NCBI RefSeq assembly: GCF_008831285.2
Contig: NC_045143.1
Span: 25,319,662-25,383,661, forward strand
Reading direction: 5' to 3'
Source of the DNA: Nymphaea colorata
Taxonomy: Eukaryota; Streptophyta; Magnoliopsida; Nymphaeales; Nymphaeaceae
DNA length: 64,000 nucleotides
In this document: positions 1-13,217 of the stretch, in pieces
How positions within the stretch are numbered: position 1 is the stretch's first letter
How the letters are laid out: the number at the start of each line of letters is the position of its first letter
Made by a program: the position numbers and the translations under genes
Notes under the pieces: generated by a model
Database searches by the model: none
What the model saw: only the letters and a program-made list of their open reading frames with translations
Told to the model about the DNA's origin: nothing

Positions 1-683
1 TGTCGAGATTTCGGAGTGGAGAAGAAAGTAAAGTTGCGCCAAGCAACCTATAATTTCAAGAAACAGTCCAGACGGTTGGGGCGGCACTGAAGGATGTAGT
101 GTTTAACTTTATCATAAAATGATCCAACTGCAGATTTCCTGATAGACGTATTTGCTCATGCAGGATTCAAAAGATCAGCTAATTCTCATCCATCCAACAT
201 AACAAATTTCTTTGGCCTTTCCTGTCAGAACTGAGACGTTGAGATGAAGGTGAATAATATTTGTTCTCTTTTGGTTGTCAGCTGTTGTCTTTGCTTGTTG
301 GTTATGATTTTACATCTAAGATCACTCTTCTTGTAGCATAATATATTGTCATTCCCTTTCACATTTTACATTCATTTACTGTCTATTTGAAGCATAATAA
401 TTTGATGTCATACCATATCCAAAACTTATTTGGTTGTTAAGAAAAATTTGACACCAAGTACAAATAAATAAAATTTTTGCCATCAAACCAATAAATAAAT
501 TGTCTAAAATCTTTATCCCATCCCATCAAACATTCAGCAAAAATGGAATGGGTAGCAATTTTTCCTGCTGAAGATCTTCTTGGATCTGTTGTTTCCATGC
601 TTTTCTGCCTTGGTTTTCCTTTCTTTCGTGATCATTGAGGCGGTTAGGGCTTTCGGTGGCAGTGGGGGCGAACGGATGGTAGT

Positions 684-3600
684 ATGGAAGACGGCAATCC
701 GTCGGTCTCGTCATCAAGTAATTCGCAGCCAGATGATGCCGCAATGGAGTCTCGGCTCGTCGAATTTTGCAAGGTTCTGTTGTCGTTTCTCTGCCGATTC
801 TTTCTTTTTGTTCCTTTATTTTTTTGCTCCCGTTCAGACAACGCTTTTCTCGACCTGTAAAGTCCGTGGCTTAAGATATGGTTTTGTGTGTTCCAGGTAG
901 GTTTGGCGCTGGACGAGAACATGACAAACCAGGCGGTAGGGTTGTACCGGGAAAGCAAACATCTTCTCTTGCTGAACATGTCTGCTATTGGGAGTGGCAG
1001 TGTATAATTTCCCCTTGTTCATTTGATATTCTACAACATGAGTCTCGAAGAAGCATTCCTCTCCTTGTTCTTCACCATTTAATCTTATGTCCGGCAGTTA
1101 TTGAATTTATTTTTGTGTGATGTGCTCTGTTCCGATCTGTTGACGTCCTTTTGAATTGTTATCAGCTGAAAGAAACAGAAAGATTATGGTTTGCGATCGT
1201 CTTGTATACTGTGAAGAGGCTTAGTGGTGCAGATTCATCAGAGACAACTGAAAGCGAACCGAATGATACTGGTTTTAGTTTATACCAGCTGCTGAAAGTT
1301 GCTAAACTCAAGTATCTGTCCACTGCATGCTTGTTTCTCAATTTTAAGTGGTTTAATTGTTCTGATACTAGTAACTTATCGGTTTTCACATCTATTAATT
1401 CCAGTGTCATTGATTTCTTTAAAGAGATGTCTCAATTTTGTCTCAAAGCTGGCCCTGCTTTAAGCAATCTCTATGGAGCGGATTGGGAGAGAAGGCTACA
1501 GGTATTGGTATCAGTAGTGTCCTACTGTTTATTGTTGGGTTTCATTTTTTCTTTCCATTGGCGCCAAATTGGGCTTACCTCATCGATTCTTCAGGCAAAG
1601 GAGCTACAAACAAATTTTGTGCACCTGACTGTTGTAAGCAAGTAAGCTTGGATTCTAACCCTTATACTTCTCGGCGCGTATTTATGGGCGTTCCGTACAC
1701 ACGCATGTATGCATGCAGGGAAGAGATGTTGATGGGTGATGTTACCTAGTTTTGACTGTTTAGATTTCTTTTTCCACAATGTGTTTTACGGTAATTGGAA
1801 TCTTAAGATACTCGTGAACTGCTAGACTCGGCATCGCTCCATTTTGTGCAGACTTCCAAGTCGGGCTATATGTATATCTTAAACGGTTTTACTTAGTATT
1901 CCACTTTTTGGATCATGGGGGCTTTAATTTGCTTTTCTTTTTTTTTTTTTTTGCCAAGGTATTACAAACGTGCATACATGGACCTGTTCTTGGCAAGTGG
2001 ACATGAAAAGAAACCGTCAGAACTTTCAGGCAATCAGGGCCATGTTCCTGATTATCTTCGATTTGGGTGGTTGCTTTTTCTTTCATTGCGTATTCATGCA
2101 TTTAGCCGATTCAAGGACTTGGTAACATGTGCAAATGGGATCATTTCAATATTGGTAGGTCATCAAAACTTGTATAGCTATATATGTGTTTTTAGACAAA
2201 TTTTTTTGGGTAACTTTAAGAGAAGCATTATGGGTTAAACTCACTGACACGTCTTTCTCTTGGCATGGTACCTGGTACTTGCTAACATCTGTGACCATAT
2301 GGCAGGCCATTCTAATCGTTCATGTTCCTGTTCGGTTTAGAAAATTTTCTCTTCAGGATACATTACGCTTTGGTAATCCTCTTCAAGCTTGCTTGAATTT
2401 TGTTCTAGGCTTTTCATTTTTTGCTGATTAAAATTGTGAATATGGCCTTACTTTTGGTAAATCCTTGCAGTTAGAAAGTCTGACAAGGGTGTGGATCTTA
2501 TTGCTTCCCTTTGTAATACTTATCATACCTCAGAGGATGACCTGAAGAAAACTATAGAGAAGGCTAATAATTTGATAGTTGAAATTTTGCACAAAACTCC
2601 CTCTCCTGCTTCAGAATGCAATGCAGAGTCCCTTGATGATATTATTCCTGGTATGCTGGATTTTCATATTACTAGTTATTCATAACCAGGTTGATCGTAT
2701 GCTACAAATTTTTATACGGTCATTTGTTCTTCAGATGGTCTCACCTATTTTCAAGATTTAATGGAGGATCACTTATTATCAACAAGTATGGAAATTCTGG
2801 AAAAGGATTATGAGAAAGCAATTCGTGACACTGGTGAGCTAGATGAACGTGTTTTCGTAGATGAGGAGGAGAGTATATTTGGAACTGGAAGTTTATCAGG
2901 AGGTGCAGTGAGCATGCCGGGGTCCAAGGTATAATACTTTAAACTAATTTATGCTTTCTGTCTCTAATCCTTGACTGTAAGGGACCATTTGGCAACAATG
3001 ACACACTGTTACTGTCCCGTGAAGTTGCCTCAGAAAATGACGCAAGTTCATGGGAAAGTAACAATGTGTTACTGTTGCCAAATGATCCCTGTTGTTTTAC
3101 TGTCTGATTTAGCATTTTCATTTAATCCTTAGATTTGACTTTCTACAGTGCAAGTATGAATCATTCGCCTCACCAACAAAGACTGTAACAAGCCCACCAT
3201 CACCTCCAAGTTCTCCTCCAGCTTCAATTACACACAATAATTTAGGCCTTTCTAGCTCAAAGATGGCACCAACACCTGTAAGCATAACAATGACTACTGC
3301 AAAATGGCTTCGGACTGTAATTGGTCCTTTGCCTCCAAAGCCTTCACCAGAGTTGCAACACTTCCTCTCATCCTGCGACAGGGACTTAACTGAGGATGTT
3401 ATGCATCGAGCTAATATAATCTTGGAGGCCATATTTCCCAGCTCTATTCCTGGAGAGCGGTGTATAGCTGGTAGCCTTCAAACTGCAACCCGGATGGACA
3501 GCATATGGGCAGAACAAAGAAGGGCAGAAACTCTAAAATTATATTATAGGGTTCTGGTTGCCATGTGTAGGGCAGAATCTCAGACATTGCACAGTAAAAA

Positions 3601-6600
3601 TTTGACATCATTGCTAACAAATGAGAGGTTTCATAGGTGCATGCTTGCTTGTTCTGCTGAATTGGTTTTGGCAACACACAAAACAGTGACGATGATGTTT
3701 CCTGCAGTACTGGAAAGAACTGGAATTACTGCCTTTGACTTGAGCAAGGTGATAGAGAGTTTTGTTAGACATGAAGAAACTCTTCCTCGAGAGTTGAAGC
3801 GTCACCTTAATTCTTTAGAAGAACGTCTTTTGGAAAGTTTGGCATGGGAAAGAGGCTCCTCAATGTACAACTCTTTAATTGTTGCAAAACCATCTCTGGG
3901 TGCAGAGATAAACCGGCTAGGACTTCTAGCAGAACCGATGCCGTCGCTGGATACAATCGCATTGCAACAGAACATCACCGCTGGAAGTCTGCAATCTCTC
4001 CCTGCTCTTCAGAAACATGAAACTTCATCTGGTAGGTGGATATGTTGAGACTGTCTGTTCAACAGTAGTTTCTGTTTAGAACTTGTTTCTGGGCAAAATG
4101 CTCTGCAGTTTGTTTTTTCTAGTCTTTATCTTGTTGCCTTGTTGTTATGCCTGTCATTTTGTAGTGTTCTTTGTTCAATGAGATTTTTAGTATCTGTTTT
4201 GAATTTTTACTTAACGTTGTTAATGGAAAATTGGAAGCACGACATTTCTTCTAGATAGGGAACCATAATGAGTTGTTCATGTTCCTTTTCCCTACTCATG
4301 AGAAATGGAGCTGGTGCAAAATCCAATTTATGCTGTATCATAAGATATGCTTATGGGCTAATATTAGGTTAGTTCTAGTGCAACTCCCCGCATTTCAACC
4401 TGCTTTTATTGCCAATTTCTATAGCTCATTGTAAAATTTTGATATCACTTGTCAATCTTCCCCATTGTGAATTCTTATATCCTGCTCATGTATTCTTGTG
4501 AGAACATTCAGTAATAAGGTGGGGGAATGATTGCCTGGTCAAGTGATTTCTTCTACCTTTATTTTTTTGAGCAGATAATCATGCTTCAACATCTCCAAAG
4601 AAAGTCATCTCAGACCCTGCAGGTGTTTTACTAGAGCGCAATTCTTTCACTTCACCAGTTAAGGAGCACCTGGTGAGCTTTTCCTGTTTCAAATCAAAGT
4701 TGCCGCCACCTCTGCAGTCAGCTTTTGCTAGGTATATGTGCTGATTCTTGTTTTCATTCTTAACGTTTCTTCTTAGTCCTTACCGACTTTTTTCTGTTAG
4801 TGACCTTGGAAATATGTGCATCTTGACAGTCCAACACGACCAAATCCTGCAGAAGCTGGTGAAACATGTGCTGAGATGGGGATCAATGTTTTCTTCAGAA
4901 AGGTTAAAATATCTTCTGCTACTTGATTTTTTCAATTGCAGTAACAAACGTCTTTTTAATTTTCTCCTGTCATATTCAACTGCGCACTTAATAATAAGTC
5001 TTTGACTTCTTGCTATAAATTTTCTGCTTCTACGCGTTTACTATAGCATCTAGGCATTTTTGTCTTTTCATCTAATGTACTCAAATGACTGCACAATGAC
5101 AGGTCCTCAAGTTGGCTGCCATCAGAATCAAGAGCTTGTGTGAAAGATTACAACAACCTAATACTGTAATGGAGAGTGTTTACAGTCTCATAAAGCAGAT
5201 TCTTGATCATCAGACAGCTTTGTTTTTTAATAGGCATATTGATCAGCTTATTCTTTGCAGCCTTTATGGAGTTTCAAAGGTCTCTGAGAAACTTTTGAAA
5301 AGTGTGTTGGCTTCTTTTAGTGGTTCATTACTTTGCGAGTTGGCATTCCATTCTTGTTGAGGATATAATATTGTAATTTCTTTCTAAACTATATTTTCTT
5401 TTGCAGATATCAAATTTAAGCTTGACCTTTAAGGAGATTATTTTTAACTACAGAAAGCAACCTCAATGTAAACCTCAGGTCTTCCGTTACGTTTTTGTGG
5501 ATTGGCCATCAAGTAGTCACAATGGGGTACTGACTATTTCATCTTTAAGTTTACGCCAATGGGCTATTCTCTATAACTAGACTTGCATGTGATAATTTGT
5601 GTTGTTTATTGCAGAAAGCAGGGCAGGATCATGTTGATATTATTACGTTCTATAATGAGCTGTTTGTCCCAGCAGTGAAGCCTCTCCTTGTGGAGCTTGG
5701 TCCTGCAGGAACTCCCACTAAAACTGCTCGAGCATCAGAAGAAAATAAGACTGATGGTACTCGCCAACACTTGGTAGATACTTCTACAGCATAACTGGTT
5801 TGATATTTTACCTCACTATTTGTTCTTGTAAACAGGGCAAGCCCCAGGATCACCTCGAGTGTCATTGTTTCCTAGTCTTCCAGATATGTCCCCTAAGAAA
5901 GTATCTGCATCACACAATGTCTATGTGTCTCCTCTGAGATCATCGAAGGCAAGTGCACCAAATCTGGTCATCTGTTTATAGTTCTTTATGAACAGGAAAC
6001 TAGGAAATCTTAGGTCATTGCTGTGCTAATGCTTATGAGCAGACTGGAGCATGTGTTTTCTGAGTCTGCTTGTCATTAGTACATGAAGTACTAAAGTATG
6101 GTTGTGCTTGGCACAATGACCAATTTGGCAAAATAGATTTTTTTTTTGTCAAACTTACATGGTTAGGAATATATTTCTTTCAGAAAGGTGACAAATTATC
6201 AAAAAATATCTTAGTACAAACAATTGATAAACAATGTAGTCAGTAATTCAGTTCTTAGTTTACAAGGAAGGAAATTATGCTTCAAGCGTCTTACCTGGAT
6301 GCTTGGGTGCAATGGCCTTCCCAAGACATCAGTTTTGTTCATCATAGATCATACTACTAGCACTATTAAAATGGTTTTATTGATCAAATTCATAGATATT
6401 TTACTATCAGATTGGTCATTCCAAGTTTGATGGAAGAAACTCTGCTGGGCCAAAAGGAATGTGAATTGAACAATTTTTTGTTAGAAATGAATTGAACTTT
6501 GGAAAAATATTTTTTGTTTTTTCATTCAACTGTTAGAAGCTGACAGGCGGTCCGATGGCAGTATATGGCTTTTTCACTTTGATTTGTGCTATGAATTATT

Positions 6601-7055
6601 GGCATTGTTCTTAACAACATTTATAGATTGTTCCTACGTCTTATTGGTTATCCTTCTTGAGGCAGATGGAAACTTTGATATCACACAACTCGAAAAGCTA
6701 TTATGCCTGTGTAGGTGAGAGTACTCATGCATACCAAAGTCCATCCAAGGATTTGACCGCCATCAACAACCGGTTGAATAGGTAAACGTCATGAGTTATA
6801 TTGTAGCAAAGTTGGCTTTAAGTGTGCATTTCAAATTGTTATTAATCTGTTTCTTCTCTTCCTTGAAATGCTTCTCACTGTTTCCACTAATTCAGCAATA
6901 GGAAAGTTAGTGGTCGGCTCAACTTTGATGGGGCTGGTTTGGTCAGCGATTCCCTTGTTGCGGGTAGTCTATATCCTCAAAACGGCAGCTCTGCTCCTGC
7001 TATTGATGCTGCTACTTTGAGTTCACCGTTGAAGCGCAAGCAAACAGATAGGTAG
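684..7055 (+). CDS. RBR1: Retinoblastoma-related protein (RBR1), 18 exons
   Basis: This is a plant pocket protein that represses E2F/DP transcription factors in the nucleus and controls S-phase entry and cell differentiation. My exons are 684-773, 897-1001, 1166-1311, 1405-1501, 1595-1641, 1959-2154, 2306-2372, 2471-2650, 2735-2928, 3149-4031, 4575-4731, 4830-4902, 5103-5279, 5407-5526, 5615-5756, 5836-5948, 6666-6781 and 6896-7055. They total 3,063 nt with every phase matching, giving 1,020 residues, close to the roughly 1,010 usual for the family. The N-terminal domain has LNVIDFFKE and [10 protein letters not shown]. Pocket A (about residues 415-640) has [24 protein letters not shown] and [15 protein letters not shown] spacer with RNSFTSPVK follows, then pocket B (about 718-875) with [12 protein letters not shown] and [20 protein letters not shown]. 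The C-terminal tail has LPDMSPKKV and VYVSPLR, which are Ser-Pro sites of the kind CDKs phosphorylate. The start at 684 keeps the family frame; no inactivating change is visible. Confidence 0.96.
2980..3090. mobile_element. 111-bp MITE in RBR1 intron 9
   Basis: The left end starts AGGGACCATTTGGCAACA and the right end, read on the other strand, starts AGGGATCATTTGGCAACA. The terminal inverted repeats are about 34 bp with about four mismatches, separated by about 43 bp. The element lies wholly in the intron between exons 9 (ends 2928) and 10 (starts 3149). I see no convincing target-site duplication, so the superfamily is uncertain. Confidence 0.75.
5949..6665 (+). other. RBR1: RBR1 intron 16 with GC-AG splice sites
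   Basis: Exon 16 ends TCGAAG and the next bases are GCAAGTG; exon 17 begins after TGAGGCAG. Only a GC donor keeps the frame that joins VSPLRSSK to [18 protein letters not shown], which is the continuous family sequence. The nearest GT, three bases further on, would shift the frame. AG|GCAAGT matches the usual context of functional GC donors. Confidence 0.85.
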
Positions 7056-9684
7056 TGCGTGAATCCATCCACCTTGTATTTAATCCCCATTTTCTTGACG
7101 TTTTTTCTTTCGTGTGTACATGCTCTGCTAGATGTTGGGGGGTTGAAGGGGAAACTCGGTATATGGAATGGCATTGTCGACCCGCCGTTTCCTCTAACGT
7201 GCTACATCCAGCCCCCACACACACAGAGCACTGGCGCTGTTCTTTCCTAACCAGCCTAATTTAATAATATCTTCTGATTGTCTTGCCCTCAACACGAATT
7301 TTTGTTGAAGTTCGCTATATATGTCAGTATCCATTGTTGGGACCCTGATTGCATCTGAATTCATTAAGTGCATTATTGAGCACGACGGCCGTGTCCCGTC
7401 CCCATAACCAAAGGGAAATTGCGAAGGTCAAATAGGAACTAATGCTGGCTGACATGTTTCGTCATTACTCTGTACCGGAGATTATTCTGTCTAGTTTAAT
7501 CCGTTACGACGCACGGAAGAACTAAGTAACCGAGGACAAGTGAACTGGTGTTAAGGTGGGGAAGCTCAGCTCCTGCCTGCTCCTAGGCTTTCCTATGATG
7601 TTGATCCCGGCTCACAAGATCTTCCTCGTCTCTCTCCCTTTCTGACAAACGGGAGTTTAGTTTGCTGATGTGTAAGCTTGTTAAATGTAAATTGTCTTCT
7701 TGAAACATTTGATGGTCCCCGAATTGATAGTTTTATGTTGCAAATGAGCTGTGGTATCGCCATAGTTTTATGCTGCAAATGAGTTGGGTATCGCAGCGGA
7801 TGAAGCCGGAGTAGTGGAGACGGCATTGAGACTGCGTGTGAAAGCTGCCGATGTTTAAAACCAAATGGTTGGTTAATGATGTGGCTGGAACAATCATGTG
7901 CTTATATATGGGTGGTTAATAACGTGCCGCGTATTTTTTTCTCTTCCCAATTTTTTGGCTAAAAATTTATACGAGCAGAAGATTTCCTTCTTCGGAACCA
8001 CGATATGACATATCTTTCCGCCCCCAGTAATTTCCTTGGGGGAATCTACGCATTATCTTTTCTTTGTTTATTTATTTTTGTATTTGTTGCTGGCGGAAGC
8101 TTGCGTTTCGACGTTGGCTTCATCAATGCAGAGAACATGCCCTTGCTTTGACTAACGTCACCGATGCGCAATTATTGAATCCATGTCTTTTTCACAGGAT
8201 TTTAATAAGTTGGAAGTCTCAAACTTTGTTCACTGAATTCTGAAACACTTTTAGATGAAAAGTGATTGGATAATTTATTTGTCACATTTATGTCAAACCG
8301 CAAGAAGTTTGCTTCTAAGTTCTAACTTTATTGCTTCCCATCAGATGCCTGAAAGGCACACCTCATGGCCTGTCATTAACAATCCATACGTGTCCATCAA
8401 GCAGTTATATCTTGGAACTGTTGAGTGACCTCTCTCTTCATCTCTCTCTTTCTCTCTCTTTTTCACTATTTTAAAGTTGGGTTTGATAGCCTTGGATTTT
8501 AGATTAGACACTACACAAAAAACTACACAAAAAAAGGTGTGTTTTGGTAGATCAGGATCTCATTTGCATGGATTTTAAGTCCATGCTACATGTCAAAAGC
8601 CACAGATTTCAAAAGCCACCGATTTAAAATAAGATGGAAGAGGGAGGACTCTGACCTTAAATATATGAAAAGATTTCAAATCACCGTGGAACAACCTAAA
8701 GTTATGAAAATTTAGTATCATTTTAATCCTTGTCTTACTCTTTTTTTCCTTTTTCATATGCATATGAAAAATATATGGTGGTGCTTTATTAAGAAGACAG
8801 CAAAGGAATTGCATGACAGCACATCATCAAGAAAAAGCTTTTATTGTTATGGCGACCCACCAATGAGTATATGCCTTTTAAAAAGCAAAACCGATTACCA
8901 GAGATCGTGCTTCGGATGAAAGATGGAGAAATGAAAAGGAGAGGGATAAAAGAAAATACAGTTTACAAAGTGTAATCCTCAATAGGATATGTTTCTAGCT
9001 AACTTCCAGTCAACTTTTGAATGAAGTGCATGGGGAACCTGTATTACAATGAGTACAAGGTCCGATCTTAGTCTTTTGATGTAATTTAAAACATAAGGCC
9101 TAAGCCTAAATTTTAGTGATACAAGTCTCGTTGACCGAATTCTTTGTTTCATTTGTATCATTTAAGATACTTAGAAGCCTCAACGGGCATAATATAGCTA
9201 GTGCAATTAAGAGCTTGTAAAGAGGCAAGTGTATAGTTTGATTTTCTTGAGTGCAGAGTCTTAAGCAGCAGTCAGCATATAAATGCACAAAAAATGGGGG
9301 AGATTATGTAACTTGAGATAATAGAGCGTATAAAATAATAATTCTCCTCTTTAATGACGCCTATCACATTTTCTTTCTTTGCGTTCCCTCTCCATACCCT
9401 TAGGGTTTTGATCCATTGCATTTCCTCTCTTCTCTCAAATCCTTAGGTAATGTTTGCTCCGCCAAAATCAAAATTTTGGAATGCCAATTCCAGAATTTTG
9501 ATTCTTGAATTGATGAAATGGGAAAGAAGTTTTCATTTAATTTTGAAAGCTCAGTCATGTTTGCATGTTGTGGATCTGTTTCCTGGAAGCAAATTTTCGT
9601 ATTTATTAATTGACATGAAAGATGAAAAAGTAAACTGTTGGTAATTATTTAGTGCTTTAATATCATTGAATTCCAAATAATTAA
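7056..9684. other. 3' flank of RBR1 and intergenic DNA
   Basis: I find no conserved exon or RNA gene here. The first few hundred bases presumably hold the RBR1 3' UTR; an AATAATAT polyadenylation-like string is near 7,264. The rest is AT-rich, with short CT runs near 8,430-8,462. Confidence 0.6.
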
Positions 9685-9692
9685 TTCCAATG

Positions 9693-9985
9693 TAAGGCTG
9701 GGCATTAGGCCGACTACCCGGTACCCGACCCGAGCTAGGTCTGATTCGGTTCGATAAGTTTTTTTAATATTATTTTTATTAACATATATAAAATTATATA
9801 TATTATTATGATCAATCATAATTTTGTATCATTTTATATTAAAAATATATTTTTTATTTTAACCAGGCCGGACGGGTTAGGCTCGAACTTGGGTTCAGAT
9901 GTTGAGCCAGGCTCGGACTGTGGTCACAGCTGTAGCCCGGCCCAAGCCCGGACTCCTTATTCTGCTAGGCATGGCCTAAGGCCTG
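9693..9985. mobile_element. Non-autonomous hAT-like element with 8-bp target duplication
   Basis: TTCCAATG occurs immediately left (9,685-9,692) and right (9,986-9,993), as expected for hAT insertion. The element begins TAAGGCTGGGCATTAGGCC and ends GGCCTAAGGCCTG, which are short imperfect inverted ends. GC-rich family-phrase repeats (CCCGGTACCCGACCCG and GCCCGGCCCAAGCCCGG) near the ends flank an AT-rich core. No transposase is present. Confidence 0.7.
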
Positions 9986-10145
9986 TTCCAATGCAATGGC
10001 TCCTATCGGTGATAGGTGCTCCCCTTTTATTACTTAAGAGAAAACATCACAAAACAATGAGTGAAAACACCAGACCCCAAAACAGCCTACACAATTCTAA
10101 ATAACGAATTAAGTAAAGCCACCTTGACCTCCGACTCATAGACAC

Positions 10146-10175
10146 AACACAAGCACAAGCACAAGCACAAGCAGA

Positions 10176-10212
<37 letters not shown>

Positions 10213-10229
10213 CACGCGCACACACACAT
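10146..10229. repeat. Compound microsatellite (ACAAGC)n-(CT)n-(CA)n
   Basis: About four hexamer units of ACAAGC are followed by a (CT)15 run at 10,179-10,208 and a CACACGCGCACACACACA tract. Confidence 0.9.
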
Positions 10230-11801
10230 TACATCTCAATCCTGCCGGATAGTTAAACTTCAAAAATTTGTCTGGTATTAATTATAGTTTATAGTGCGAT
10301 GATGGTTTATGGTGGTTTTACTGATGGTTTAAGGTTCTTTTAACAATCCAATAATAATGACTACATATATACCCTTCAAAATTGATTGTTAGAAACTATT
10401 TTGTGCAATTTAACTCTAATATAAACTGTTTTGATGACAAATATATGCTGAATTAATTATCATTTATTTAATAATTTTTTGAGGCAACAGAAAATGAATG
10501 GCCCATATAACATCAAATATAATAATAGAAAATTCAATAATTTTAATTAAAAAATTTAAATGAAGACTTTATATTAAATTAATGTCTACGCATATATTTA
10601 TTAGATATTTCATATTTTGTATAATTTTTTTTAAAAAAAGAATTTAAGATTTTTAGTTTAATTTTATCCCTGACCTAAGAGTTAAGGGGTAGGACACAAT
10701 ACTTAAGGGGCACCATTATCATTCAACAAAGCCGAAGACCCCAACAATAGAGGGAATAGGAGGACCTTTGAGCCACTTTTCTGGGCAGTAAGTTGTTAGT
10801 CTTTTGCTCATCCCGAAAAGATGTTTAAAAATGAGTTATCCTTTTTAAAGAAAAGTTCAAATGTATAACTTCTATTAAACAAATATACAATGTTTTAAAA
10901 CCTTAAATAAGTTTTATAATTTTTCTTTCCCTTTGAATTGGGCTTCCTTTGAAATTCGAGTACGGCTCCCATGAAATTAGACACAACACTGCCTGCTTTT
11001 CCCTCTATGTTACTAGATCGAATTTAAATGGAAATTCTGATCCGAACTCTTCTTGGATCAAGAGCACAATGCCTTGGACATACTTCGGTATGAGGTTCAA
11101 CATTTATGGTTTCTAACGCTACCCATATGTGGTGCAATGAAAGATTTTCACCTTTGAGAACCGAAACATCAATGTCACCAGTATTGGGCCTCCCCTCTTG
11201 GTCATGTCTTGCATCAAATGTAGTCCTCATGTTTCGGAATTAACTAATAAAGGAAGCTCTTCCAAAATGTAACAAAACAAAGGACTTTCTTGTGTGAGTA
11301 GGATTTTTGCAACCCAATAAATTTCAAGAAATTTTAAATCAGGAAAATTTATGGGTTTAACTGAACCATGGAAATCCAATCCATTCATATATACAAATTA
11401 GATATGATTTTAAATGTATTTGGTATTAGATTTTTCTCCGATTCCTAGCTACCATTTGATTGGTAGATCCCTGTGCTTCATACTCTCTCTCTCTCCCTAT
11501 CTCTCTGCTGCAATGATTGGTGTTCAGTATTTGTAGATAAGATTCCAAGGCAAGAATGCACCCATGGATGAAATTACACACTTGAAAGAGGGTAGCAAGA
11601 GCTGAATGAGCTCAATTAGAGCACCTCAGCAGCACGTCATCAAAATAATTAGTTTTCTTGATATTGAAGCTTAGGAGAAGCATATTTCAGTAATGGGAAA
11701 ATGTACATATATATGTGTACACAAGAGAATTCTATGCTGGGTGTTGGAGGGCTAAAATTAATTTTTTAGCAGCAATATTTGACACATGGAAGCATAGAAC
11801 T

Positions 11802-11812
<11 letters not shown>
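10230..11812. other. AT-rich intergenic DNA, nothing recognised
   Basis: I found no coding similarity, RNA gene or clear transposon ends. Open frames are short and lack splice or codon support. Confidence 0.5.

Positions 11813-11863
<51 letters not shown>
11813..11863. repeat. (TA)n microsatellite
   Basis: An uninterrupted TA dinucleotide run of about 50 bp. Confidence 0.95.
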
Positions 11864-11865
<2 letters not shown>

Positions 11866-12024
11866 TTAAACTAGTTTCATTTTCGGTAGGCAAGGCATGT
11901 TGAGTCTACTAAGCAAGAAAATAATATCTTTTTTGCTTTGAGATTCTTCTCTGTTTTATGCTGCTCCTATGTTTTACTGCCCATTGAATGCCAACATAGT
12001 GTTAATTTATTTTCATCTCATCAG

Positions 12025-12422
12025 TTGGACAATGTTTCTGCGGGTATGACTGAATGGAATAGTCTTTTGAACAATTACTGGACACAGTTTAGCTAGTACT
12101 GTGACAATGTGACCAAAGTTGATATTCGACAGGTATTCCTTGTTAATTGCTAATGAATTGCAGTTGTAGGAGATAATTTTTTTTAGGCTGTTGCTTATAA
12201 ATTTATTTTTCTATTTGAATATTTGTAAAACTCATATTAGGCATTTCAGCTAGTTGTATGGTATGAAAATCCCTGAACAGGGCAAAGGTGCAAGTTGTAA
12301 TTACCTCTGCTTCTTGCTCTTCTCTTACTGGCCACTCTTCTTGCAGGTGGAACAGATGTTGGAGAGACTTTTAAGGATCAATTATTCTCTTCTCTACTTA
12401 TTAAACACAGAACTTGTCCTAG
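12025..12422 (+). pseudogene. Two exon-like stretches of an unrecognised gene
   Basis: Stretch A (12,025-12,132) follows CAG, ends before GTATTC, and reads as 36 codons including TEWNSLLNNYWTQFS and YCDNVTKVDIRQ. An in-frame TAG lies at 12,094-12,096. Stretch B (12,347-12,422) follows TTGCAG, ends before GTAATT, and reads VEQMLERLLRINYSLLYLL. The phases of A and B agree. The peptide looks like real protein and the splice borders are good, but I do not recognise the family. The stop codon in A argues for a decayed copy. Confidence 0.35.
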
Positions 12423-13217
12423 GTAATTATGCTGGTGTACACTTCTTTTTTTTTTTTTTTGGGTTCAACTAGTACCCTATTGCACAGTTATCTGGCTTCA
12501 GATATAATTTCCTGCACGTAATTTCTACCAAGCTTTCATGAATGACCGAAGATGAGCAGAGGGTGATTTGATACTAACATATTAACCTATTGAGTTGTGA
12601 GTTTTGCTGGATGGGCTAATGCATTCTATCTAGATTTTTCTTTTGGGGTGCTCAAGGAGGCCAACGCATGTACAAGGAAACGAATGAACATGAAAACACT
12701 TTCATATTTGTAATGTGCTGATATGGTAAATATTATTAAGCTATTTGCAAAATTTGCTTGAGAAGTTTCCGACCAGAGCTAAGGTATTTTGTCTGTGACC
12801 AAGTTAAACATGAAAGGACAGAGAATTAGAAAAGAGCAAGGTACTCAAGAACTGATAGAATATGCACAAAATTTTGTTAATGAAAAATGCTCTCATATAA
12901 AATGACACTGGTGTGGTTGTGTTTTGCTTGTCACACAGACACAGGACTGTGCAGAAAATGCAAAACCATATTTCCAACTTTTGAAAAAATAAAGGAAAAT
13001 TTAGTGTTGAATTATTTATCTCGTTACATGCTTGTCTGGGATTTGTCATATTGATATGAGCTCGATAGAGGCCAATGCTGGGGTCCTTAGCTTGTATATG
13101 GTTTTGTGTTCTTCTTGTCTGTTTGCTTTTTCTGCTTTTGAAGAAGGAATCAAGTATTATTGTATTCGCAAAGAAATGTCATATTCTGTAAAATTAAATC
13201 TATGACCTTTGTTACAG

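Noticed and set aside
36-43. GCGCCAAG as an E2F site for RBR1 autoregulation
   Set aside because: It only partly fits the E2F consensus and lies about 640 bp upstream with unknown transcription start.
1-90. Open frame at the window edge (about 29 codons, basic C terminus, stop at 88-90) as the end of an upstream gene
   Set aside because: Too short to separate from chance, with no recognisable motif; the window edge prevents checking.
580-900. Open frames overlapping RBR1 exons 1-2 in other frames and on the other strand
   Set aside because: They are shadows; the RBR1 frame is fixed by family similarity and matching phases.
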